Positions 1 to 8,866 of a stretch of DNA of 64,000 bases are shown here, piece after piece. A program made the translations under genes and the position numbers. This DNA is from RUG334 sp045599645 (lineage in GTDB: Bacteria; Muiribacteriota; Ozemobacteria; Ozemobacterales; Ozemobacteraceae), in NCBI GenBank assembly GCA_045599645.1, contig JAZRWI010000112.1, forward strand, positions 5,817 through 69,816, written 5' to 3'. The stretch's first letter is position 1; each line of letters opens with the position of its first letter. The notes under the pieces were generated by a model that worked only from the letters and a program-made list of their open reading frames with translations, ran no database searches and was not told where the DNA came from.

Positions 1-1226
1 TTTGTCAGCTTTTCAATACTATTGCTGGAATGAGAACATTCTGCTCTTAAAGTATCTACCAGTTCCTTGCGATTTACTTCCAAGGTCTTTTCCTGGAAAC
101 AGAGCATCAATCTGTCATTCCCGTCAAATTCCTTGTAATAGCTGATAGTCATGTCGTATATATGTTCAGATTTGTCTTTGAATCTGATTTTAACGTCGTT
201 CAGCTTCTTAAAGCCATGCGAAGACATTACAGACTGGGCAGTAAATTCATAATTAGCCTTAATAAGGTCAGGAATACATTCAACAATCCCCTTTCCTGTC
301 ATGTCTGATGTAAGCAATTCGCTTTCATCGCTCTTTAGGTTTAGAATCTTACCCTTCTTATCAAGAACTATCCAAGGATTATTCTGTGTTAAGGCAACAT
401 GCTTAAAGGAAACAGATGTTGAACGGCTTTCATAGAGAGATTTATCAAGATCATCTACCTTATCTTTAAAAGCCTGAGTAAGCTTATGGGAAATCATAGC
501 GAAAGCACCGAGTGAAATCGTGGCTACCATTGTATAGGAAGCAATCCAACCATCACAGGAATGCAAATCACCAAATATTGGGCCATAGAACTTTATATGT
601 TCCATAACGCCGTATCTAATAAGCATTGAATTGGTAAACCATCCGCCACAGGCAATTACAGCGTAAACAATACCGGCCTTGGTGTTAACAACAGAACCTG
701 CTACAGCTACCGGAATAGCAGCCAGGAAAAACATCGGGCTTTCTGTAGAACCGGTATATCTTGTTAAGCAAAGAATCACAGCCAGATCAAAAAGAATCTG
801 GGTGTGCATTATATTATTCAAGGAAAGAGGATTTATTGGGAAATCCTTTAAGGTTTCAAGAATCATAAGGTAGATAATTGAAGCTACCTTAATCATAACA
901 GTAGGAATACCTGCCAGACCTCTCAAGCCTTTGGTCTTAAAGCTTCCAAAAAACTGTGAAAGCACCTTAAGCATTACGCGCTTAAGAGTAGCAAGACCCT
1001 TGGTAACAGAGAGCTGGCGACCTATCATAGATATATGAAGTGTCAAATATAGATTAAACAGTGCTATGGCACAACAAATAATATAGATTGGTTCAAGCTT
1101 AAAGCTCATCTTAAAGCCATAAATAAAGGCAAGACAAAAACCAAATATAACAGGAATACTCGCCCATCTCAGGGTCACAAGATTGCGAGCTATTTGAAAT
1201 TCTCTTCTATAAAGATTTATAGACAT
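1..1226 (-). CDS. Membrane-bound PAS-domain sensor, truncated by window edge
   Basis: The minus strand is open from an ATG at 1226 (AGGAG five bases upstream) to base 1, so the C-terminus lies outside the window. The first ~230 residues hold about six hydrophobic segments. After them comes a PAS-like sensor region (a core reading NNPWIVLDKKGKI) and a charged segment that could begin a dimerisation helix. This is the layout of membrane sensor kinases or diguanylate cyclases, but no catalytic domain is visible here, so the output is unknown. The gene is separated from the next minus-strand gene by a terminator at 1305-1324. The call as a membrane sensor is solid; the enzymatic class is not. Confidence 0.7.
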   Translation of the reverse strand, partial: MSINLYRREFQIARNLVTLRWASIPVIFGFCLAFIYGFKMSFKLEPIYIICCAIALFNLYLTLHISMIGRQLSVTKGLATLKRVMLKVLSQFFGSFKTKGLRGLAGIPTVMIKVASIIYLMILETLKDFPINPLSLNNIMHTQILFDLAVILCLTRYTGSTESPMFFLAAIPVAVAGSVVNTKAGIVYAVIACGGWFTNSMLIRYGVMEHIKFYGPIFGDLHSCDGWIASYTMVATISLGAFAMISHKLTQAFKDKVDDLDKSLYESRSTSVSFKHVALTQNNPWIVLDKKGKILNLKSDESELLTSDMTGKGIVECIPDLIKANYEFTAQSVMSSHGFKKLNDVKIRFKDKSEHIYDMTISYYKEFDGNDRLMLCFQEKTLEVNRKELVDTLRAECSHSSNSIEKLT

Positions 1227-1304
1227 AGCAACTCCTATAGTGCGAAGAATCTACACTTCAAGTTGCGGTATCGACAAGAAGAAGAAATTTATTAACGAAA
1301 AAAA

Positions 1305-1332
1305 AGCACCGTTTAAACGGTGCTTTCTTTTT
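1305..1332 (-). terminator. Intrinsic terminator after cNMP/ParA gene
   Basis: A GC-containing perfect inverted repeat, AGCACCGTTTAAACGGTGCT (1305-1324), lies 17 bases beyond the stop codon at 1342. It is flanked by an A-run on the left and a T-rich run on the right, so it can work in both orientations; on the minus strand it is followed by eight T residues. Confidence 0.85.
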
Positions 1333-1341
1333 AGGCTTTTA

Positions 1342-2607
1342 TCAGCTATTTAACCACTGATTGAACTTAGAGAATATATTCTGGCTACCCTGTTTTACAA
1401 CATCTGTCAGCTTTTCGCCTGTAATGCCAGTGATTATGTTTGCAATATCACTCTTGAACTTACCCTGGCTGCTGCTTTCAAACAACATCTTACCGTCATT
1501 GATAAGGTCAGTGCAAGCTCTCCAGTCTTCATGAACAGTGTATTTTATCTTGCAATTCTGCTTGCTGAGCATAGCGTCAATCTGGTCTGCAGGAATAGCC
1601 ACAGCCTGATCTGCTCTGTTGAGAATCAGGTTTATCTTTTCCTTAGGATACTTCAAGCCTTCCATAACATTTAAACAATCGTGGATAGCTACAGAATTTA
1701 TTACATCAGGATTCATAACAAGCATAATAAAATCTGAAATATCCAGAGTATTGATGGTCATATCATGGAGCAAAGAGTGAGTATCGATGACTATATAATC
1801 GAACTGATTCTTGCAGAGAGAAATAATCTTTCTAAGATGACTTGAATCTACATTTTCTGACTGTTCTGTTTTCAATGGAGATGGCAACAGGCATATTCCA
1901 GAATCATGGTTCAAAATAGCATGCTTAATATCATCGTAGGATTTATAGGAAGCACTCTCTGTTAAATCTGCAATTGTGTTCTTGGCTTTCAGCTTAAGCA
2001 TGAAATCAATTCCACCAAACTGCAAATCCAAGTCTATAAGCAAAACTTTCTTTTTCAGGTATTTTGCAATGCCTGCAGCTACGCTGACAGCAAGTGTTGT
2101 CTTCCCGGAACCACCCTTGGGGCTGAAGAAGGATATAATCTTTGCAGAAAGCTGATTGTTTTCGGTTGCAGCAACAGCAGGAGCAATATTGTCGGCTCTT
2201 AGACGCTTAGTCAAAGCAGTCATAATGCGCAAAGCTATGAATGAATTGATACGCAGAAGCATATCAAAGTTCTTCTTTTCTATTTCAAGAATTTCGCATT
2301 CAGTCTTTGCAATAATGGTGGCATTTCTTGGAAGACCTTCTATTAAAGCCATTTCACCGAAGAAACAGTTTTCATCAGAAGCTTTAATAATTGACAAAAG
2401 CTTTTTAGTTCCGTTTTCGTTCTTTAGAACTTCAACTTCGCCCTTATTCAGGACATAAAAGGCATCACCAATATCGCCTTCCTTAAAGAACTCTGTGCCA
2501 ACAGGAATAGTGCCTGTTTCGACAACCTGAGCGATTTTATCAATATCAGATTCTTGAAGGCCATTGAACAGGGATATCTTCTTGAGCAATTCTTTAATTT
2601 CAGCCAC
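1342..2607 (-). CDS. cNMP-binding domain fused to ParA/MinD-type ATPase
   Basis: A 421-residue protein starting at GTG 2607, preceded by GAGAGGA. Residues ~10-130 form a cyclic-nucleotide-binding (CRP/Popeye-like) domain with the phosphate-binding cassette FGEMALIEG (83-91) and PRNAT. There is no DNA-binding domain after it. Residues ~156-390 form a SIMIBI ATPase with the deviant Walker A motif KGGSGKTT (164-171) and LLIDLDLQFGG, closest to the CpaE/TadZ/MinD group that positions machinery at membranes or poles. Inferred role: a nucleotide- or signal-gated localisation ATPase, partner unknown. No pilus or chemotaxis genes lie nearby. It ends at a terminator and precedes nothing else in its operon; GerW is just upstream. 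Confidence 0.85.
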   Translation of the reverse strand: MAEIKELLKKISLFNGLQESDIDKIAQVVETGTIPVGTEFFKEGDIGDAFYVLNKGEVEVLKNENGTKKLLSIIKASDENCFFGEMALIEGLPRNATIIAKTECEILEIEKKNFDMLLRINSFIALRIMTALTKRLRADNIAPAVAATENNQLSAKIISFFSPKGGSGKTTLAVSVAAGIAKYLKKKVLLIDLDLQFGGIDFMLKLKAKNTIADLTESASYKSYDDIKHAILNHDSGICLLPSPLKTEQSENVDSSHLRKIISLCKNQFDYIVIDTHSLLHDMTINTLDISDFIMLVMNPDVINSVAIHDCLNVMEGLKYPKEKINLILNRADQAVAIPADQIDAMLSKQNCKIKYTVHEDWRACTDLINDGKMLFESSSQGKFKSDIANIITGITGEKLTDVVKQGSQNIFSKFNQWLNS

Positions 2608-2629
2608 GATAATGTCCTCTCATTAAGCC

Positions 2630-3037
2630 TTACTTGCTTTCGTCTACAACTTCAGCATCGGAGGTTTTTGCATCAGCGTCATTGCTACCAGTATCTTTAG
2701 CTATACCCATAATCTTGTTATAAACCTTTTCCCCTACTTCAGGTGTAAGGATGCGTTCCCAAACGGTTTCCTTTTCTCTGAGGGAAATGAGCTTAACTTC
2801 CTTATCGCTTACAACAAGAAATGCAACTGGTTCGAGAGTAGCACCACCACCTGAACCACCGCCAAAATTAGCATCGTTTTTGCCTTGCCCACCACCGGCA
2901 CCAAAACCAAAAGAAACCTTAGTAACGGGAATAACTGTCCATTTTCCACAAACAGTCGGTTCGCCAATAACAGTCTTAGAGTTAATAGCAACCTTCATTT
3001 CAGATAATACAGTTTTAATCAAAGCATCGATAGCCAT
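2630..3037 (-). CDS. GerW (YtfJ) family sporulation-protein homologue
   Basis: A 135-residue protein matching the GerW/YtfJ family: an N-terminal helix ending in INSKTVIGEPTVCGKWTVIP, a glycine-rich loop (FGFGAGGGQGKND, then GGGSGGG) and a beta-rich end with LVVSDKEVKLISL. In Bacillus the family member is a spore protein needed for germination, but homologues occur in many non-sporulating bacteria. The AGGAGG motif lies 11 bases before the ATG at 3037; a closer ATG at 3045 is out of frame. It lies 22 bases upstream of the cNMP/ParA gene and downstream of a DUF2953 protein, the same pairing (ytfI-ytfJ) seen in Firmicutes. Confidence 0.85.
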   Translation of the reverse strand: MAIDALIKTVLSEMKVAINSKTVIGEPTVCGKWTVIPVTKVSFGFGAGGGQGKNDANFGGGSGGGATLEPVAFLVVSDKEVKLISLREKETVWERILTPEVGEKVYNKIMGIAKDTGSNDADAKTSDAEVVDESK

Positions 3038-3162
3038 TTCGACATAAACCTCCTAGTAGCTTTTCAATTCTACCAAATTATTCTTTATATTCAAAGTACT
3101 TTCTTTATTCAGCACATAGTGGGTTAATCCAACTAATAAAGCCATATTTAACAATAAATTCT

Positions 3163-4347
3163 TTAGTTATTATCAGCCTTTTCAGATTTTTCTTTTGATT
3201 TCTTAGCTTTCTTAGCCTTCTTAAACTGATACAGCCAATATATTTCCTTGTACAGATTCTTTTCAAACAGAAGACAGATCACAGCCCAAATCAGCATATA
3301 AGGTCTTATATCAATATGCCATGAAGCTCTGGAATGAATACTGGCCCCCGGCTTATCGGGGAAAATCGGAACCGGTTCCCAGTTAACCCCATATTGCTTT
3401 GCAAATCCAACTGTTGGTGCAAGATATCCGCACATCATACCTGTAAGATGATGTTCATCAAGGGAATACTTGATTTTCAAAGACGCATCATGAAATTTGA
3501 AACCTTTTTTACCTCTATTCCAAAAACGTTTTACAACAGGCCATAAAGAGTTCCATTTCTGTCTAACCAGACGTATTTTACCACTTAACTGGTCATATCG
3601 CCTGTTGAAATCCTTCTTAAATTTGCGAAGCTTGTTATTCCAATCATTGCCAGACTTCTTAGCTTCTTCTTTCTTTTCTTCAGCTTCAAGAATATTCTGC
3701 AATTCAGCTAACTGTTCCGGGGTCGCTTCAACCTTATATTCTGGTTCTTCATTTTGAACTTCAGCATCAGATTCTGCTTCATCAGTTTCCGAAGCAACTT
3801 CTTTTTCTGTTACAGATTCTTCTTGCTTAGACTCTGAAGCTTCATCATTGGCAGCAACTTCATCATTAGAAACAACTTCTTCATTGGAAACAGCTTCTTC
3901 AGTTGTCTCAGATGCTTCATTCTGTTCTTCATTATCATGAGAATCTTCAACAGAGGCAGGAAGATTTTCATCAGGAACCTGTCCTTTAATCTCATTCTTA
4001 GTTTCTGATTCTTCCTCAGAAACTTTCTGCTCATCAACAACAGATGGTTCATATGTCGCAGGCTTTGAAACCTTTCTTACTGTATCACGCTGCAATAGCT
4101 TTCTCCATTTAAAGATTTCAAGCCATACATCCTGTGTGTGAACCGTGGCAATATATCTAATCCTGATAATATTAAATAAATAACTGAACCTGACTTCACC
4201 GCGCTGCCCTTTAACAGACGCCCTTCCATGGATAGAAAAATAAAGCGGGTGAAAAACTGCTATGAGCAAAACAACTAAGGCAAAACTGCCACCAATGATG
4301 GCAGCCCACTTAATAATCGCCCATAATATTGCCCAAAAAGCGCTCAT
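3163..4347 (-). CDS. DUF2953 membrane protein (YtfI-like) with acidic linker
   Basis: A 394-residue protein. One N-terminal membrane helix (residues ~10-32) is followed by the DUF2953 beginning (VRFSYLFNIIRIRY). A long Glu/Asn/Ser-rich low-complexity linker of about 130 residues follows, with repeated EVVSNDE-like units. The conserved C-terminal half contains KIKYSLDEHHLTGMMCG, a hydrophobic segment and a Lys-rich tail. DUF2953 proteins usually neighbour GerW, as here; their biochemical role is unknown. The start overlaps the stop of the lipid kinase gene by four bases, so the two are translationally coupled. The acidic linker is longer than in typical family members and is probably disordered. 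Confidence 0.8.
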   Translation of the reverse strand: MSAFWAILWAIIKWAAIIGGSFALVVLLIAVFHPLYFSIHGRASVKGQRGEVRFSYLFNIIRIRYIATVHTQDVWLEIFKWRKLLQRDTVRKVSKPATYEPSVVDEQKVSEEESETKNEIKGQVPDENLPASVEDSHDNEEQNEASETTEEAVSNEEVVSNDEVAANDEASESKQEESVTEKEVASETDEAESDAEVQNEEPEYKVEATPEQLAELQNILEAEEKKEEAKKSGNDWNNKLRKFKKDFNRRYDQLSGKIRLVRQKWNSLWPVVKRFWNRGKKGFKFHDASLKIKYSLDEHHLTGMMCGYLAPTVGFAKQYGVNWEPVPIFPDKPGASIHSRASWHIDIRPYMLIWAVICLLFEKNLYKEIYWLYQFKKAKKAKKSKEKSEKADNN

Positions 4348-5219
4348 GTAGTCATTATTTTCTGACCAAGATGCTTAACACCTATTTCAAAGCTCTTTTC
4401 CGGTCCGAAAACCTCACCATCCAATTCATACATGGTTGGCTTCGAAGCCGTTACTTTAAAGCTATGACCAGTTAATTTCAAAGCAACTTCATCAGGAAAG
4501 CTTCCTTTTCCATATGCATATTTTACTAGTTTCAATAAAGATAGCAAATTAAATTTTTTAAGCAGCACAAGGTTCATTATTCCATCATCATGGCGAGCTT
4601 CAGGATCAAAATATAATTCTCCGCCGTATCTTCGCATATTTGGGAATATAGCAAAATCACCCTCTACTACTTTTCCATCTTCGCATTCAATCGTAAGTCT
4701 GGCAGGTTTATACGTCAGAATTGTCTTTACTGCCGCAACACCATATGCAGCCTGCCCCAAATAGGTTTTCAATTTCTTTGAAACAGCATCAGCACATACA
4801 GCATCAAAGCCTATTCCACAAACAAAAGCGAATTTTTTATCATTACAGATTCCAAGGTCTATCGTCTGAACAGCACCAGTAAGCAAAAGCTTGAACGCAT
4901 CACGTATCCTTGAAGGTAAACCAAGCTCTCTTGCAACCACATTGGCTGTGCCGGTAGGAATCAACCCCAAAACAGCATCTTCAGCCATTTCATTTAAAGC
5001 AAGATTCAAAGTTCCGTCACCACCGGCAACGGCTAACAATGTTTTTGGATCTGAAGAAAAGGCTTTAACTTTTTTAATAAAATCATCAATACCAGTTGTA
5101 TAAATAAGCTCACAAGGCCTGAATTTGCAGAGATGCTCACATGCACTTTTCAGCCCGGCCTCATCTATATGCTTTGACTTTGCCATTGAATTTATTAAAA
5201 CAACTGTCTTTTCGAACAT
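4344..5219 (-). CDS. Diacylglycerol/lipid kinase family protein (YegS/DgkB-like)
   Basis: A 291-residue soluble lipid kinase of the DAGKc fold. It begins VVLINSMAKS, has the nucleotide-binding motif AVAGGDGTLNLALNEM with the GGDGT signature, and continues LGLIPTGTANVVARELGLP; a C-terminal beta-sandwich ends with YELDGEVFGPEKSFEIG. These enzymes phosphorylate diacylglycerol or related lipids with ATP at the membrane surface. I chose ATG 5219 because GAGGTAGGA sits eight bases before it and the family starts here; a longer in-frame reading to 5288 adds 23 residues without family similarity. It is coupled to the DUF2953 gene by a four-base overlap. Confidence 0.88.
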   Translation of the reverse strand: MFEKTVVLINSMAKSKHIDEAGLKSACEHLCKFRPCELIYTTGIDDFIKKVKAFSSDPKTLLAVAGGDGTLNLALNEMAEDAVLGLIPTGTANVVARELGLPSRIRDAFKLLLTGAVQTIDLGICNDKKFAFVCGIGFDAVCADAVSKKLKTYLGQAAYGVAAVKTILTYKPARLTIECEDGKVVEGDFAIFPNMRRYGGELYFDPEARHDDGIMNLVLLKKFNLLSLLKLVKYAYGKGSFPDEVALKLTGHSFKVTASKPTMYELDGEVFGPEKSFEIGVKHLGQKIMTT

Positions 5220-5288
5220 ACTTAGTCCTACCTCTAATGAGCTAATATATCTATGTTTTCTGTAATTATCAATAATATTTTTACCCAA

Positions 5289-6452
5289 TCAGGCCACTGC
5301 GGTTTGTAATATTACTTTAACGGCCTCAGGTGTTATGCTTCGATTTTCTCCCAGCTTGACCATTTTATGGGAAGCTAGCTGCTTAACGATTTTTTCTATA
5401 TCCTTATTGTTTATTCCATAATCCTTGAGGCTTGTCTTAAAACCTAGCATTTCAAAGAATTCATTAGTCTTTTTAAGAGCTAGTTCCACACATTTATCCT
5501 CTGAAAAACCATAAATATCCCACACACGCCTTCCATACTGCAAAAGCTTTTCTTTTTTAGCTTCCCTGCAATAATTCAAATATGGAGGAACTACTACAGC
5601 AAGGGCTCTTGCATGGTGAATGCCTATTAATGAAGTTATTTCATGGCTTATCATATGAGAAGCCCAATCCATCGGAACACCAGCCCTTAGAAAACCATTC
5701 ATTGCCATAACTGCAGAAAGCATGATATTCGAACGTGCCTCATAATTATCTGGTTCCTTCAATACAACAGGCGCTTCTTCAATTAATGTCTGAAGAATAC
5801 CTTCTGCAAATCTATCCTGAAGCTTTCCATTTGCAGGAATAGTCAGATATTGCTCCAAAACATGAACAAAGATATCAAGAATCCCGTTGGTAGTCTGTTC
5901 GACAGGCAAAGTAAAGGTTAATTCAGGATCTAAAACAGAGAATTGAGGATAGACACATAGATTCCCCATTGGTAGCTTTGCTTTTTTCGAAGCTCTGGAA
6001 ATAACAGCATCCCTGTTAACTTCAGAACCAGATGCAGGTAATGTAACAATTGTTGCTATTGGCAAAGCAGCTTTGGCACATGCGCCAAAGGTTTCTGCAA
6101 TATTCCATGGTTCACCATCATACATGGCCGCCATGGCTATAAACTTAGCAGCATCAATGACAGAACCGCCACCTGCCGCGAGTAAGTAATCAACCTTATT
6201 TTTATTGGCTAATTCAATGGCTTCAAGTAATATTTTATATTCCGGGTCAGGGCCGATTCCGGAAAATTCACAAATTATCCTGCTTCCCAATAAAGCTTTT
6301 ATTTTTTCATAAACTCCATTTGATTTTAAGCTATTACAGCCATAAACAAGCATTATACGCTTATCATCCGGAATTTCTCTTTTTATTGCCCCTGTTGCTC
6401 CACGGCCAAAAATAATCTTCGTAGGCGTCTGCAGGGTAAAATTCTTAATCAT
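5289..6452 (-). CDS. Iron-containing alcohol dehydrogenase (BdhA/YqhD-like)
   Basis: With the ATG at 6452 the protein is 387 residues, the usual length for NAD(P)H-dependent butanol/aldehyde reductases of family III. It begins FTLQTPTKIIFGRG, has the nucleotide-binding AAGGGSVIDAAKFIA, and carries the metal ligands in GILDIFVHVLEQYL (Asp and His), in DWASHMISHE and in GIHHARALAVVVP. Likely reaction: reversible reduction of short aldehydes to alcohols, fermentative redox balance. No strong Shine-Dalgarno precedes 6452; a TTG at 6503 overlaps the stop of the upstream gene and would add 17 residues, so the start is open. The stop lies 69 bases upstream of the lipid kinase ATG. Confidence 0.9.
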   Translation of the reverse strand: MIKNFTLQTPTKIIFGRGATGAIKREIPDDKRIMLVYGCNSLKSNGVYEKIKALLGSRIICEFSGIGPDPEYKILLEAIELANKNKVDYLLAAGGGSVIDAAKFIAMAAMYDGEPWNIAETFGACAKAALPIATIVTLPASGSEVNRDAVISRASKKAKLPMGNLCVYPQFSVLDPELTFTLPVEQTTNGILDIFVHVLEQYLTIPANGKLQDRFAEGILQTLIEEAPVVLKEPDNYEARSNIMLSAVMAMNGFLRAGVPMDWASHMISHEITSLIGIHHARALAVVVPPYLNYCREAKKEKLLQYGRRVWDIYGFSEDKCVELALKKTNEFFEMLGFKTSLKDYGINNKDIEKIVKQLASHKMVKLGENRSITPEAVKVILQTAVA

Positions 6453-6499
6453 AATTGTTTTTGTGGTTAAGCGCAGAATTTCTGCACTTAACCTGCTTA

Positions 6500-8521
6500 T
6501 CAATAATTCTTAGATTCTTTGATTACTGCTTTCGCCATTCTGTAGAGGGTAAGACGTTCTTCAGTCAGTAAACGTTTAAGATTGTCTTCTGACATGCCCA
6601 TCTTCTTTGCTACATAACGCAGCATTTCTATTTCGCTCTTGGCAATCTTGCCATCAGCATAAGCAACCCTGATAATGGCACGCATTAATTCTTCATCTGC
6701 TGGTAATTCAGTAGACATAATTACATAATCTACAGGCGAATTCTGAGTCCTGATTTCAGTAATAATACTATCAATCTTTTCTCTGCTCATACCACGACGA
6801 ACACCAACATCATAAATCAAAGAGATTTCGTTTGAATCAATCTGACCATCTGCCAGCATCATAGCAATCATCCACTTAACCATGGTCAAAGCAGAAACAG
6901 AGTTCATGCTGCTGGAATAATCGCTAACGGTGTAATTACGTCTAATGCCACCAGACTTGGCTGCTGCTGCACCAGCCTTATTGGCACGATAAGCATTATC
7001 GGCTTCCTTTACAAGCATCAAAGCCTTTGTAATATTAGCGTCATATTGATCAACAACAGCTTCAAGAGTCCAATCCTTTGCACCGTCATTCATTACATTG
7101 CCGCAATATTCACAGCTATTTGCCAGGGAATCGCTTTCAGGTGCGCCGCAGAACGGACAATGACCACTGACAAGTGTAGTTTTTGAATCAGACCTTACAC
7201 CGTGCTTTCTTCTAAGAACAAATACATTCTTCTGGTTAACAGAACCAAAGCCAGAAGTTATTTCATTGTTAGATTTTTTCTTAGAAGGCTTTCCACTCCA
7301 GGTCACTCTTGCAAAAACATAATCGTCAACTTTACTGCTGTCAGCATCAACTGCAATTAATTGTATAGCGCCAATAGCACAATCTGCGTAGAACTTTCTA
7401 GAACCTGATTCATCTGGAGCATACCATTTTTTCTGTGCTTCACAATATTCATCGCAGGCGATTTTGCGCATAGGATCAATCTTACCGATACGTTCTGCTT
7501 CATTTTTGCGCCAGAACATCAAAGAAACACGGTCTTCAATATGCTGAACATTGAAATACGGGTCAACTTCAAGATATCTCTTTACGCCAGGAATAGATGC
7601 ATTTGTTCCCTTAGACCATTCACAAGCCTGAGTGATATTTGCAAGAACCCAGTCGTGCTCACCTGAACGCAATATTGAACCGCATGAAGTACACTTAGCA
7701 TGTCTTCCCATGCTTATAGGAGCACCACAGTTTGGACAAAAACCTTCAACCAGGCCGGGCTTACCAAGGGTTTTGGTTCCTGTCCTGCGAATAAATGTCC
7801 AGACTTCTGAAAATGCTGTTCTGGCTCTATCGCCTTCAATATAAGCCTTTGTCTTTTCATTAGCTCGATAGTTCTTGGCAGTAGCTGTTATACCAAGGAA
7901 TATAGAATCAAAATTATTATCGGACTCAAAGCCTAATAAAAATGTAGAATCTATGGTCATGTCTTCCATGATATCTACAATATGCTTTTCCTTATATTCA
8001 TTTATCTGAATAAGGAATTGTTCATAGGTTCCGTCAGCCAGAAAAGCTTCGGCTTTTCGCAAATCACGTTCACACCAGGCTTTCTGAACAATATTGAAAG
8101 CCTTCTTCATTCTTTCATAGAAATCAATTTCATTGAAAGCAGGATCTTTGGCCTTTATTTTAGATAAAGCAACCTGCTCAGCAACACCAGGATAAAGACT
8201 GTTACCCTTTTGTATTGTATGAGAGACATACTTATTGTCGCCATATTTATATATAGCCCACAATACAACTAATATTATTATGGTTAGCGGAATACCTTGT
8301 TCAGGTCTTCTAATACACAAATCGAACAGATTTGCTACCAACCTGACTAATATGACAACGTCGATACTGCCACCGCCGCCACTGCCGCCACCACCACTGT
8401 AGCCATGACCGCCACCAGCTCTGGCATCAGCTGTTTCACAAACAAATAGCATCATCCCAAGAACGAGATAAAGCATTAATGAAAAGCTTAATACTTTACA
8501 GAATTTATTTTTGCCAGACAT
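6500..8521 (-). CDS. Tim44-like membrane protein with zinc ribbons and TerB domain
   Basis: A 673-residue protein from ATG 8521, preceded by GGAGG five bases away. Order: signal peptide or first membrane helix (residues ~8-30), Gly/Ser-rich segment, second membrane helix (~75-95), and a Tim44-like domain that resembles a shifted NTF2 fold. Next comes a zinc ribbon (CPNCGAPISMG, then CTSCG), a second Tim44-like region, a second zinc ribbon (CPFCGAPESD, then CEYCGN) and a C-terminal TerB-like all-helical domain (AMMLADGQIDSNE, then VAYADGKIAKSEIEML). TerB domains are found in stress and metal-resistance proteins, but no ter operon is present. Function unknown; probably a membrane-anchored scaffold or sensor facing the cytoplasm. 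Confidence 0.78.
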   Translation of the reverse strand: MSGKNKFCKVLSFSLMLYLVLGMMLFVCETADARAGGGHGYSGGGGSGGGGSIDVVILVRLVANLFDLCIRRPEQGIPLTIIILVVLWAIYKYGDNKYVSHTIQKGNSLYPGVAEQVALSKIKAKDPAFNEIDFYERMKKAFNIVQKAWCERDLRKAEAFLADGTYEQFLIQINEYKEKHIVDIMEDMTIDSTFLLGFESDNNFDSIFLGITATAKNYRANEKTKAYIEGDRARTAFSEVWTFIRRTGTKTLGKPGLVEGFCPNCGAPISMGRHAKCTSCGSILRSGEHDWVLANITQACEWSKGTNASIPGVKRYLEVDPYFNVQHIEDRVSLMFWRKNEAERIGKIDPMRKIACDEYCEAQKKWYAPDESGSRKFYADCAIGAIQLIAVDADSSKVDDYVFARVTWSGKPSKKKSNNEITSGFGSVNQKNVFVLRRKHGVRSDSKTTLVSGHCPFCGAPESDSLANSCEYCGNVMNDGAKDWTLEAVVDQYDANITKALMLVKEADNAYRANKAGAAAAKSGGIRRNYTVSDYSSSMNSVSALTMVKWMIAMMLADGQIDSNEISLIYDVGVRRGMSREKIDSIITEIRTQNSPVDYVIMSTELPADEELMRAIIRVAYADGKIAKSEIEMLRYVAKKMGMSEDNLKRLLTEERLTLYRMAKAVIKESKNY

Positions 8522-8805
8522 ATATCCTCCGGTGGCTAATAACACTTAACTAAATATTAACAATTTTAATGTTCATTGTAAAGTATGATAACAAGAAACA
8601 ACTAAGGTTATAACAAAGGAATATTCGGCATTAACTGTAGCTTTTAGATAAAAATTATCTATTATAAGCAGTTAATATGCCGTATTTTTCGCAAGGCACG
8701 GCGTAAAGATTTTTTTACCCTTTGCAAATCCGTTGTTTATAGACCTTTACGAAGCACCCACCCATACCATTTTTCTGAAAATATGAATTTTAGTATATTT
8801 TCCAC
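8522..8805. other. Intergenic region with a branched hairpin
   Basis: This gap between the divergent Tim44/TerB and HU genes contains no credible coding region. Its main structure is an imperfect inverted repeat at 8626-8637 (CGGCATTAACTG) with 8669-8682 (CAGTTAATATGCCG). A second perfect short hairpin, AGATAA-AAA-TTATCT (8646-8660), is nested inside, giving a branched fold followed by TTTTT. It could be a terminator-like element, an RNA leader or a protein-binding site. Confidence 0.35.
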
Positions 8806-8834
8806 TTGTCATATTATCAAGATATATGTATAAT
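8806..8834 (+). promoter_or_regulatory. Sigma70-type promoter of the HU gene
   Basis: TTGTCA (8806-8811) is followed after exactly 17 bases by a perfect TATAAT (8829-8834), 33 bases upstream of the HU start. The match to the housekeeping consensus is the best in the window. Confidence 0.8.
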
Positions 8835-8866
8835 CGAATTTGACCAAATTTTGTAGGAGGGTTCAA

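Noticed and set aside
2630..4347. Evidence that the organism sporulates
   Set aside because: GerW and DUF2953 occur in many non-sporulating bacteria; no other spore gene is in the window.
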